64,000 nucleotides of DNA. It comes from Cryobacterium sp. M96 (lineage in GTDB: Bacteria > Actinomycetota > Actinomycetes > Actinomycetales > Microbacteriaceae). The notes below the pieces were generated by a model, which was not told the DNA's origin, searched no databases, and saw nothing but the letters and a program-made list of their open reading frames with translations. This document shows, piece by piece, positions 1 through 6,811 of the stretch. Both the position numbers and the translations under genes were made by a program. Every line of letters starts with the position of its first letter. Positions within the stretch are counted from its first letter, which is position 1. The stretch is from assembly GCF_002929845.1 (NCBI RefSeq), contig NZ_PJJS01000053.1, positions 1 to 64,000 on the forward strand, given 5' to 3'.

Positions 1-70
1 GAAACCTAGACAGGAAGCGGCGTGCGGCCGTTAAGGCGCTCCGAAACACCCACGGATACAGCAGGGGAGC

Positions 71-92
71 CAAAATCTCCGCCGAATTCGTT
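71..92 (+). repeat. Copy of a short dispersed repeat (half of the 11.3-kb inverted repeat)
   Basis: This 22-nt stretch contains AATCTCCGCCGAATTCGTT. It matches, with one or two differences, both arms of the inverted repeat at 11,321-11,407. It is a single half-element here, in sequence with no recognisable gene. The match was seen by eye; how often it occurs in the genome is unknown. Confidence 0.5.
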
Positions 93-364
93 CAGCGGCG
101 TTGCCGCACGGCCTCGGACTCGGAGCAGGGCGTTCGGGCACACTGCGTTCGGCACGCACGGTGATCCCGCGTAGCGGTCCACTGCTCGTCTACGTCGGCA
201 CCAGGAACAACCGCCCCGAAACCCCCAATTCGTGATCCATCATCGCCCGCAGCCGTCAGGATTCGCTCATCGAGGCGTAACGGTCAAATTGAACATAGAT
301 TTCGAATAGCACTTATCCACAATAGGAAAGACCCTCATTTCTTTGTTTTAATTTTGGCAACCTT

Positions 365-960
365 TTGTTTGTGATCAACCTCTGGGAAAGCTTCGAAGCG
401 GTTGCCGTGCCCGGCCCGTCCGCGGCGGCCCGGGCGGTCGCTGAGTGGCAGGCCCTCGCGGTGGGGCGTGGGGAGTCTCTGCGGTGCTCGGCGGTGTTCG
501 GCGGTGCGCGGCTTCGACGACGACGACGACCTGCTGCAGGTGACCGCGGCGGTCGGGGTCCACGGGAGACGGGTGGACGCGGTTCGGGTGGCGGCAGCGG
601 CCGAGGTCGCCGACCGGTCCAGGCCCGACGCGCTCGCCGTCAGAGATCTGATCAGCAACGGCGGCCAACAGAAGGCCGTGATCAACGATGGCGGACGCAT
701 CATCGCCCGGGGCGCACCGGAGCGTGCTTTCTCCGCGCGGAGCGACGGGCCATCCGCATGCTGCGCGGAGCCGCACAGACCATGGCACCACCCCGGCTCG
801 AAACCGGGCCCCACACAGGGCGAAACACGACCAAATCCCGCACCCACACCCACACCGACACCGACATCGACACCGACACCCGCACCCGCACCCGCACCCG
901 CACCCGCACCCGCATGACGGCCACCATCGAACGGAAAAACGCAACCCGGGACGACGAGTA
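365..960 (+). pseudogene. Relic of a DUF222/HNH (13E12-type) endonuclease-family gene
   Basis: Pieces of a DUF222/HNH protein can be read in two forward frames. The first piece resembles the DUF222 N-terminal helix and includes LLQVTAAVGVHGRRVDAVRV and AEVADRSRP. It runs directly into a piece typical of the region just before the HNH core, with QKAVINDGGRIIARGAPERA and FSAR. The frame then shifts, and RRAIR plus a Pro/Thr/Arg-rich tail follow. Most of the DUF222 domain and all of the Cys/His HNH core are missing. At about 170-200 residues in broken frames it is far below the usual 400-500. A frameshift near 500 and one near 745 are needed to join the pieces. The tail is encoded by the hexanucleotide repeat at 841-914. 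The family is abundant in Micrococcales and often decays. The assignment rests on recognised motif wording only. Confidence 0.5.
841..914 (+). repeat. Hexanucleotide simple repeat (CACCCA / CACCGA / CACCCG)
   Basis: About 74 nt of tandem six-base units: CACCCA-type, then CACCGA-type with one CATCGA variant, then a run of CACCCG. Read forward they encode alternating Pro-Thr then Pro-Ala, or His-Thr / Arg-Thr in other frames. The repeat lies in the 3' part of the DUF222/HNH relic. Replication slippage is the likely source. Confidence 0.85.
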
Positions 961-1172
961 AGGGGGTACTGGGCCCTAGGCTCGACCGGTTCGACCAACG
1001 TCACGGGGTCCCTGGCCGGGTTGGGTCTCCAGGGTCTCGCACGCTCGACCACCGAGGGGGAGCCGCCGGAAGGACAGCCTGAAGGACAGCCGGAATTGCC
1101 CTGGCCCACCGGGTGCCGTAACTTCTGAATCGGTGCTGTTCGCTGCCGCGCCGAGTCGAACCGGAGTTAAAC

Positions 1173-2663
1173 ATGACCACAATCGAGCTGCTCGTCTACG
1201 CCGACCGCCTGGGCGGCACCATCCACAATCTGCAGACGCTGCTCGACGGCCCTCTGAGGGCCTTCGGCAGCGTGCACGTGCTGCCGTTCTACGTTCCCTT
1301 CGACGGCGCGGATGCCGGCTTCGACCCGATCGACCACACCGCGGTCGATGCCCGACTGGGCACCTGGGACGACATGCGCAGCCTCGCCGGCACGCGCGGG
1401 CTCACCGCGGACCTCATCGTCAACCACGTCTCCTCCTCGTCGGTCGAGTTCATCGACTGGCTGGCCCGTGGCACCGCCTCCACCTCCGAGGGCATGTTCC
1501 TCACCTTCGACACCGTGTTCCCGAACGGCGGCACCGAGAAGGACATCACGGCGTTCTACCGGCCGCGACCCGGACTCCCCTTCACCGCCTACCAGGGCGC
1601 CGACGGCAGCCGTCACCTCGTCTGGACGACCTTCATGCCCACCCAGGTCGACCTGGACGTGAACCACCCCGCGGCCCTCGCCTATCTGCGTCGGGTGTTG
1701 CAGACGCTGGCCGCCGGCGGCGTCACAACGGTGCGGCTCGACGCCGTCGGCTACGCCGTGAAGACCCCCGGAACCGACAGCTTCATGACCGAGCAGACCC
1801 TCGAGTTCGCCCGCACGGTCGTGGCCATGGCCCACGAGGAGAGCCTCGAGGTGCTGGTCGAGGTACACGCGCACTACAGCCAGCAGCTCGCGATCGCCCC
1901 GCTGGTCGACCGCGTCTACGACTTCGCGCTGGCACCTCTGCTTCTACATTCGCTCGGCACCGGAACCGTTGACCGCCTCGCGGACTGGCTCAAGATCCGC
2001 CCCGCGAACGCCATCACCGTGCTCGACACTCACGACGGTATCGGCGTCATCGACGCGGGCCCGATCGGCGACAAGCCGGGCCTGCTGACCCAGGCCGAGA
2101 TGATCGACATCTTCGCGCGGGCGGAGCGTGCCACACACGGCCACTCCTCCATCGCATCCGTCGTGCCCGAGTGGTTCACGCTGCCGCACCAGATCAACGC
2201 GACGTTCTACAGCGTCCTCGGCGGCGAGGAAGTGCCCTATCTTCTGGCCCGCGCCGTGCAGCACTTCCTGCCCGGCCGACCGCAGGTGTACTACGTGGGA
2301 CTGCTCGGCGGCCTCGACGACACCGAACTCTTCGAGCGCACCGGCAATGGCCGCGACGTCAACCGCCACGTTTACACGGCGGAGGAGGTCGAACGTGCCC
2401 TCGCGACCGACGTGACCCGGGCCCAGCTCGGCCTGACCCGCATCCGCAGCACGCACCCGGCCTTCGACGGCGACTTCTCCTGGACGGCCATCGGCGACGA
2501 CCGACTCGAACTCCTCTGGACCGGTACGGACGCCGTCGCGCGACTCACCGTGGCCATGACGCTGGACTCACCGAGCCTCCGCATCGAGCTGACGGATGCC
2601 GGACGCACGCAAGTGCTCGACACCGTCACATCCGTCGCCGCCTGGGAGCCCCCCGCGCGCTGA
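1173..2663 (+). CDS. Sucrose phosphorylase (GH13 subfamily 18)
   Basis: A 496-residue cytoplasmic enzyme expected to cleave sucrose with phosphate to alpha-D-glucose 1-phosphate and fructose, with retention of configuration. The N-terminus (MTTIELLVYADRLGG) and DAGFDPIDHT are typical of GH13_18. The catalytic triad is visible: the nucleophile Asp in VRLDAVGY near residue 190, the acid/base Glu in LVEVHAHY near 230, and the transition-state Asp in LDTHDGIG near 288. These spacings match the Bifidobacterium enzyme. Length is normal for the family (about 490-505) and there is no signal peptide. The ATG was chosen because it begins the conserved first beta strand. No sugar transporter or regulator flanks it; the CorA gene follows after 36 nt on the same strand. 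Closely related GH13_18 enzymes act on sucrose 6'-phosphate or glucosylglycerate, so substrate specificity is less certain than the fold. Confidence 0.88.
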   Translation: MTTIELLVYADRLGGTIHNLQTLLDGPLRAFGSVHVLPFYVPFDGADAGFDPIDHTAVDARLGTWDDMRSLAGTRGLTADLIVNHVSSSSVEFIDWLARGTASTSEGMFLTFDTVFPNGGTEKDITAFYRPRPGLPFTAYQGADGSRHLVWTTFMPTQVDLDVNHPAALAYLRRVLQTLAAGGVTTVRLDAVGYAVKTPGTDSFMTEQTLEFARTVVAMAHEESLEVLVEVHAHYSQQLAIAPLVDRVYDFALAPLLLHSLGTGTVDRLADWLKIRPANAITVLDTHDGIGVIDAGPIGDKPGLLTQAEMIDIFARAERATHGHSSIASVVPEWFTLPHQINATFYSVLGGEEVPYLLARAVQHFLPGRPQVYYVGLLGGLDDTELFERTGNGRDVNRHVYTAEEVERALATDVTRAQLGLTRIRSTHPAFDGDFSWTAIGDDRLELLWTGTDAVARLTVAMTLDSPSLRIELTDAGRTQVLDTVTSVAAWEPPAR

Positions 2664-2699
2664 CCTATTCGATCGGTCGAGATCGGGCTTGACTGGAGT

Positions 2700-3674
2700 G
2701 TGCCCACACCCCGTACCCGCTGCTACCGCGACGGCTCTCTCGTCGACGAGGATTTCCCGCTCGCCGAGGTGTCTGAGCACCTCGCCCTGTCCGGCGCCGT
2801 CGTCTGGGTGGACCTCGCCGATCCCGGCGAAGTGGATCTCGTCAGCCTCGCGGGCGAACTGGGCCTGCACGAGCTGGCGGTCGAAGACGCCCTGACGCTG
2901 CGGCAGAGGCCCAAGCTCGACCGCTACCCCGACCACCTGTTCCTGTCCGCGTACTCGGCCGAATTCGGCGTGGCGACCGCTCAGGTCACCACGCACGAGA
3001 TCGCGGTGTTCATCACCGACCGGGCCTTGGTGACCGTGCACACTGAAGGCTTCGACCTGGAGGCCGTCGTGGCCCGCTGGGATTCGGCCTCCGATCTGGC
3101 CCGGAACGGAGTGGCCTTCCTCCTGCACGGGCTGCTCGACCACCTCGTCGACGGCTATTTCGACGCCGTTGAAGCACTGGACGAACAAGTCGAAGAACTC
3201 GAGGACCAACTCTTCCTGCCTGGTACCAAGCAGGAAGCGGTGCAGCGGGCCTCCTTCGAACTGCGCAAGAGTCTCGTGACGATACGCCGGGTCATCCTTC
3301 CTATGCGCGAGGTCGTGAACACGCTGCTGCGGCGCGATCTGCACCTGCTGCGGGACGAAATGGGTCCCTATTTCCAGGACGTATACGACCATGTGCTTCG
3401 CGTCATGGAATGGACGGAGAGCCTGCGTGACCAGGCCACCGCCATCCTTGAGGCGAATCTGGCGATTCAAGGCAACCGGCTCAACGTGATCACGAAGAAG
3501 GTGACTGGTTACGCGGCCATCATCGCCGTGCCCACAGCCATCACGGGCTTCTACGGGCAGAACGTGCCCTACCCCGGCTTCGCCCAGCCGTTGGGCTATT
3601 ACAGCTCGGCCGCGCTGATCGTGGGGCTCTCGGCACTGCTCTACGTGCTGTTCAAGCGCAACGACTGGATCTGA
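2700..3674 (+). CDS. CorA-family Mg2+/divalent cation transporter
   Basis: A 324-residue membrane protein of the CorA family, which forms pentameric channels for Mg2+ (or Co2+/Ni2+/Zn2+). Residues 1 to about 255 form the cytoplasmic domain with long charged helices (FDAVEALDEQVEELEDQLF and on). Two transmembrane helices close the protein. The first (VTGYAAIIAVPTAITGFYG) runs into the selectivity loop, and the second is YYSSAALIVGLSALLYVLF, followed by a short positively charged end (KRNDWI). The signature loop reads YGQNVPYPG rather than the textbook YGMN, so the Gly-x-Asn core is kept with Gln in the middle. I took the GTG start because it directly precedes the conserved N-terminal strand; the 36-nt gap to sucrose phosphorylase would allow cotranscription. 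Transported ion is not decided by sequence. Confidence 0.85.
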   Translation: MPTPRTRCYRDGSLVDEDFPLAEVSEHLALSGAVVWVDLADPGEVDLVSLAGELGLHELAVEDALTLRQRPKLDRYPDHLFLSAYSAEFGVATAQVTTHEIAVFITDRALVTVHTEGFDLEAVVARWDSASDLARNGVAFLLHGLLDHLVDGYFDAVEALDEQVEELEDQLFLPGTKQEAVQRASFELRKSLVTIRRVILPMREVVNTLLRRDLHLLRDEMGPYFQDVYDHVLRVMEWTESLRDQATAILEANLAIQGNRLNVITKKVTGYAAIIAVPTAITGFYGQNVPYPGFAQPLGYYSSAALIVGLSALLYVLFKRNDWI

Positions 3675-3693
3675 CGCTCCATGCGTGAAGAAC

Positions 3694-3867
3694 TTAGTGC
3701 TTGAAAGCGTCCTTGACGTTTTCGCCGGCCTTCTTCACACTCGCCGAAGACTGCTCCGCCTTGCCGTCGGCAACCTTGGAATCATCCTTGGTGACCTTGC
3801 CCACGGCCTCAGTGGCCTTGCCCTTGAGGTCCTGGGCGGCGTTTTCGATCTTGTCGGATGCACTCAT
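3694..3867 (-). CDS. CsbD-like small stress protein
   Basis: A 57-residue, highly charged Lys/Asp/Ala-rich protein. It starts MSASDKIENAAQDLKGKATE and has the CsbD-family pattern of short amphipathic repeats (LKGKATEAVGKVTKDDSKV, then DGKAEQSSASVKKAGENVKD). CsbD proteins are general-stress proteins of unknown biochemistry in many bacteria. A GGGAAG ribosome-binding site lies just upstream of the ATG. It converges on the CorA gene with 19 nt between stops and sits beside the sigma / Asp23 / Dps stress cluster, which fits a stress role. The family call is by composition and repeat pattern. Confidence 0.78.
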   Translation of the reverse strand: MSASDKIENAAQDLKGKATEAVGKVTKDDSKVADGKAEQSSASVKKAGENVKDAFKH

Positions 3868-4175
3868 AGTGTCTTCCCTTTCCAGTGGTGTTGCGTCGCT
3901 GGCAGCCAGGCGCGCGTGCCCCAGACGTATGCGGTCGCAGCCGTCGAGTCCCCGGCGTCATCATCATCATCGGCCGGACCGACGAGCAACGAATCGAACG
4001 TGGGCATGACGGCACCGGCGGATATGCTGTCGTCGACGGCGGGTGAGTGGAACATCGGGAATCCTTCCGTTCTGCGGCTGACAAAGGCTGTCAGTAATAC
4101 GACGTGTGTTGTGGCATATTTGTCACACGGATTTGTCAAGTAATTTTTGGACACGGCGGGTGAGAGGGTGGAGAA
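3868..4175. other. Divergent intergenic region between csbD-like gene and ECF sigma gene
   Basis: These 308 bases hold the upstream regions of two divergent genes. A reverse-strand frame (about 3,864-4,154) could encode a short Asp-rich peptide, but it overlaps the csbD-like start and has no recognisable domain. The part near 4,090-4,150 is visibly AT-richer than its surroundings and probably carries promoters. I could not assign exact -10/-35 boxes. Confidence 0.4.
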
Positions 4176-4757
4176 ATGATGCCAACGACCCCAATCCGGG
4201 CACCGCTCGCATCTCCGTTTGAGTCATTCACCGACCAGACCCTGGCCGACCGCGCCGCCGACGGGGACATTCGGGCGTTCGAGGCGCTCGTGCGTCGCTA
4301 CGGCCCACTGATGCGGGTGTATGCCAGCCGGGTCCTGGGATCAAATGACGAGATGGACGACGTCGTTCAGGAGTCCTTCATCACCGCCTGGCAGCAGCTG
4401 CCCACTCTCGACAACGGCGCCGCCGTCAGAAGCTGGTTGATGCGGATCGTGAGCCGGAAAAGCGTCGACCGGCTACGTGCCCGGCGTCCGCACCTCAACG
4501 TCGATCTCACCGACGCCCCGGCACCGGAGAGCCACTCCCCCCATAGACTGGCGGAGGTGGAGTCTCAAACCGAAGCTCTGACGCGTGTCCTCGGCGATCT
4601 GCCGGAAGACCAGCGCCGTTGCTGGATGCTGCGAGAACTCGCGGAATGCAGCTACGGCGAGATCGCGGAGGAACTGGAACTTCCCGTTTCAACGGTTCGT
4701 GGGCTTCTCGCCCGAGCTCGGAAGACTCTGCTCCAAGAGATGGAGGAATGGCGATGA
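4176..4757 (+). CDS. ECF-type RNA polymerase sigma-70 family sigma factor
   Basis: A 193-residue alternative sigma factor with only regions 2 and 4. Region 2 (about residues 20-95) includes the core-binding segment DEMDDVVQESFITAWQQLP. Region 4 (about 130-190) contains LPEDQRRCWMLRELAECSYG and the helix-turn-helix IAEELELPVSTVRGLLARAR that reads the -35 element. The linker between them is short, as in ECF factors. The stop overlaps the start of the Asp23-type gene, which implies translational coupling. No classical zinc anti-sigma factor follows. The N-terminal part of the next protein is the only neighbour that could play a regulatory role; that is inference. It likely directs expression of this stress cluster. 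Confidence 0.88.
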   Translation: MMPTTPIRAPLASPFESFTDQTLADRAADGDIRAFEALVRRYGPLMRVYASRVLGSNDEMDDVVQESFITAWQQLPTLDNGAAVRSWLMRIVSRKSVDRLRARRPHLNVDLTDAPAPESHSPHRLAEVESQTEALTRVLGDLPEDQRRCWMLRELAECSYGEIAEELELPVSTVRGLLARARKTLLQEMEEWR

Positions 4758-5356
4758 TGAACCCCTCCGATGAGCTCGCGGGCCACACCTTCGAAGAACT
4801 GAGCGACTACCTCGACCGGGACCGCACCCCCGCAGACCCGAGCATCGACGGCTTCCCCGAGTGCGAGATCGCCCTGCGCGGCATGCAGCGGCTCCGGCGC
4901 ACGCAGCGCGCCCTGCTCCGGAAAGACGTGGAGCGCGAATCCGAGCGCGAGGACAGCTGGGTCAACTCGATTCTGCAGCACATCAATCTGGAGGCGCGCG
5001 CGGGCCGGGACATCCCGATCAGCCACCCCTCCCCCACCGCTCGCCTGAGCGTGACCGAAGGTGCGGTGCGCGGCATTCTGCGTGCCGCCGGTGACGGCGT
5101 GCCGAACATCATCGTCGGCCGGTGCCGCCTCGACGGCGAGGTCAGCGAGCCCGGCGCACCCGTCACCGTGCGCGTGGATGCCACGGTTCTGGAGGGCAAG
5201 AACATTCCACCGCTCGCCGAGCAGCTCCGGGAGGCTCTTTACACCGCACTTAGCCAGCACACGGAACTCGCCGTCGAGGCCGTCGACATCACCATCCGCG
5301 ACCTGTACCAACCCGTACCCCCGCCGGCGAAAGCGAAAGCGAGCAGCGATGAGTGA
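4754..5356 (+). CDS. Asp23/Gls24-family envelope stress response protein with N-terminal extension
   Basis: About 200 residues. The N-terminal 95 residues (ELSDYLDRDRTPADPSIDG, then an Arg-rich helical stretch) resemble the leader of actinobacterial proteins found beside ECF sigma factors. The C-terminal half (ARLSVTEGAVRGILRAAGD and on, ending in TELAVEAVDITIRDLYQP) has the Asp23/Gls24 beta-alpha pattern. Asp23 proteins associate with the membrane and respond to envelope or alkaline stress. Three in-frame ATGs are available (4,748, 4,754, 4,757). The GGAGGA at 4,742-4,747 best serves 4,754, six bases downstream. The stop overlaps the next start by 8 nt. Whether the N-terminal part binds the sigma factor is untested inference. 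Confidence 0.75.
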   Translation: MMNPSDELAGHTFEELSDYLDRDRTPADPSIDGFPECEIALRGMQRLRRTQRALLRKDVERESEREDSWVNSILQHINLEARAGRDIPISHPSPTARLSVTEGAVRGILRAAGDGVPNIIVGRCRLDGEVSEPGAPVTVRVDATVLEGKNIPPLAEQLREALYTALSQHTELAVEAVDITIRDLYQPVPPPAKAKASSDE

Positions 5357-5735
5357 CGCCCTTGCACCTGGAGCGCCGCCGCCCGACCCCGGGACGCCGG
5401 CCCAGCTGACCGCTCAACTCGAGGGGGCGGTGCTGGCAGTCCCCGGCGTGGATACGCTGTATTCGGCAGCCCCGCTCGTGGCAACCGTGGTCGCCTCGGT
5501 GATCGCAACCACCGTCGAAGCCGTGACCGGCAAGCCGCGGTCGACCAGCTCCGTCTCCGTCTCCGTCTCCGAGAAGGAGGGCGGCCTGAAGATCGCGGTC
5601 AAGATCGGCGTCGCCGCACCCTTCGCGGCCCCCGACGTGAGCCGCCGCGTGCACGATGCGATCACGGATCAGCTCGACCAGAACGGTAACCCGGTCGTGA
5701 CCGAGATCGCGGTCACCGTGGCCCGGATCGACTGA
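5349..5735 (+). CDS. Small Asp23/Gls24-like protein
   Basis: A 128-residue protein. It begins with a Pro/Ala-rich stretch, then a helical segment with a hydrophobic run (LYSAAPLVATVVASVIATTV). The C-terminal portion (GLKIAVKIGVAAPFAAPDVS, then VVTEIAVTVARID) looks like the Asp23 beta-strand core. The ATG lies 8 nt inside the previous gene, so the three genes 4,176-5,735 form one tightly coupled operon. In Micrococcales, several Asp23 paralogues commonly sit in a row after an ECF sigma gene, as here. The run of Ser-Val (SSVSVSVSE) comes from a short TCCGTC repeat in the DNA. Confidence 0.65.
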   Translation: MSDALAPGAPPPDPGTPAQLTAQLEGAVLAVPGVDTLYSAAPLVATVVASVIATTVEAVTGKPRSTSSVSVSVSEKEGGLKIAVKIGVAAPFAAPDVSRRVHDAITDQLDQNGNPVVTEIAVTVARID

Positions 5736-5782
5736 CCGGGTTCGCGGTCACTCCGGTTGGCCACCGGTCCTCACGGCGGCGT

Positions 5783-5797
5783 CACACCCCGGGTGTG
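5783..5797. promoter_or_regulatory. Perfect 7+1+7 palindrome upstream of dps
   Basis: CACACCCCGGGTGTG is a perfect inverted repeat with one central base. It lies 35 nt upstream of the dps start and 48 nt after the end of the Asp23-type operon. No T-run follows, so a repressor or activator site is more likely than a terminator. The regulator is unknown. Confidence 0.4.
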
Positions 5798-5832
5798 TAG
5801 CGTGAATACCCACACGACCTAAGGAGTCACCA

Positions 5833-6306
5833 GTGAGTCAGATAATCGACATCGGTATCCCGGATCAGCAGCTCGAGAAGATCGTTCACGGCCTGTCCCG
5901 GGTGCTGGCGGACTCGTACACCCTGTACCTCAAGACTCACAGCTACCACTGGAACGTCGTTGGCCCCATGTTCCACTCTCTGCACACCATGTTCATGGAC
6001 GAGTACACCGAGCTGGCCCTGGCCGTCGACGACATCGCCGAGCGCATCCGTGCACTGGGCACCCCGGCGCCGGGCACCTACCGTGAGTTCACCGAGCTCG
6101 CCGTCGTGCGCGAGGACACCGACCTGCCGGATGCCCCGGAGATGCTCCGTCGTCTGGTCGCCGCCCACGAGGCCACGGCCCGCACCATCCGGGAGGTACT
6201 GCCCCTCGCCGAGGGTGCGCCCGACCAGGTCTCCACCGATCTGCTCGTGCGTCGCCTCGACGTGCACGAGAAGACGGCGTGGATGCTGCGCAGCATGCTG
6301 GCCTGA
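5833..6306 (+). CDS. dps: Dps-family DNA-binding ferritin-like protein
   Basis: A 157-residue mini-ferritin. Dps dodecamers oxidise Fe2+ with hydrogen peroxide, store iron and can shield DNA. All four ferroxidase ligands can be placed with canonical spacing: His39 and His51 in HWNVVGPMFHSLH, then Asp66 and Glu70 in VDDIAER. Length is typical for Dps. The GTG start follows AAGGAG at 5,821-5,826 by six bases, a strong ribosome-binding site that decides the start. It has its own short upstream region with the palindrome at 5,783-5,797. It lies beside CsbD, ECF sigma and Asp23 genes, making a compact stress region. Confidence 0.92.
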   Translation: MSQIIDIGIPDQQLEKIVHGLSRVLADSYTLYLKTHSYHWNVVGPMFHSLHTMFMDEYTELALAVDDIAERIRALGTPAPGTYREFTELAVVREDTDLPDAPEMLRRLVAAHEATARTIREVLPLAEGAPDQVSTDLLVRRLDVHEKTAWMLRSMLA

Positions 6307-6321
6307 GCCTGCCAACTGCAT

Positions 6322-6606
6322 TCAGTCGCCCAGAGCACGGCCGATCCGATCGATCACCTGGCCGACGAGCGCCTGCTGTTCTCCAACGCTGAATTCGACC
6401 CACCAGAACGGGGCCACATCGGCCGCCGCCGACAAGGCGTGTGCCGCCATCGGACCTAGACGTGACGTGACGTGACGCAACAGGGTGCGCCGGCTGGCCC
6501 TGGCGGCGGATGCGACGTCCGCCCCGCTGCAGGCATCGAATTCGCGCTTCCGGAAGAGCCGCAAGGCGATCAGCGCCAGCTCGTTCGGATTCCATGGCAC
6601 CCGCAT
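6322..6606 (-). pseudogene. TetR-family regulator, internally deleted
   Basis: The reading frame is open for 94 codons, about half the normal TetR length. The first part has the TetR DNA-binding helices ([20 protein letters not shown], then [19 protein letters not shown]). It then jumps straight to what looks like the C-terminal helices (FSVGEQQALVGQVIDRIGRA). The ligand-binding middle is missing. At the join the DNA carries a triplicated GTGAC unit (GTGACGTGACGTGAC, 6,462-6,476), a plausible slippage or deletion scar. It is divergent from an SDR fragment, a common TetR-SDR arrangement. Confidence 0.65.
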
Positions 6607-6740
6607 TCGCCCCGTACCGTTTGCAGGGCCAGACGGCCATCGTGACCGGTGCGGGGTCCGGGCTCGGCCGGGCCCCGGCCATCCGTTTCGCCAGCGAGGG
6701 TGCCCGGGTCATCGCGAGCGATGTGTCCCCGAACGGATAA
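6594..6740 (+). pseudogene. N-terminal fragment of a short-chain dehydrogenase/reductase (SDR)
   Basis: The 48-residue frame holds the SDR Rossmann entry: [20 protein letters not shown] followed by [15 protein letters not shown]. It contains the TGxxxGxG cofactor motif (TGAGSGLG). The frame stops right after the second beta strand, where a full enzyme would continue for about 200 residues. The downstream sequence to 6,811 shows no continuation. It sits head-to-head with the broken TetR gene, so both members of a regulator-enzyme pair have decayed. Confidence 0.75.
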
Positions 6741-6811
6741 ACCAGTTGGCCGTCCTGCCGGCCGACGGCGGCCAGGCCGCGATCTGGGGCGAGCACGCCC
6801 GGACTCGTGCG

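Noticed and set aside
313-321. TTATCCACA, a perfect DnaA-box word
   Set aside because: Single copy with no cluster, no AT-rich unwinding region of note and no dnaA or dnaN nearby, so no origin can be claimed.
3864-4154. Reverse-strand frame of 96 codons with an Asp-rich stretch
   Set aside because: It overlaps the start of the csbD-like gene, has no recognised domain and no convincing ribosome-binding site.
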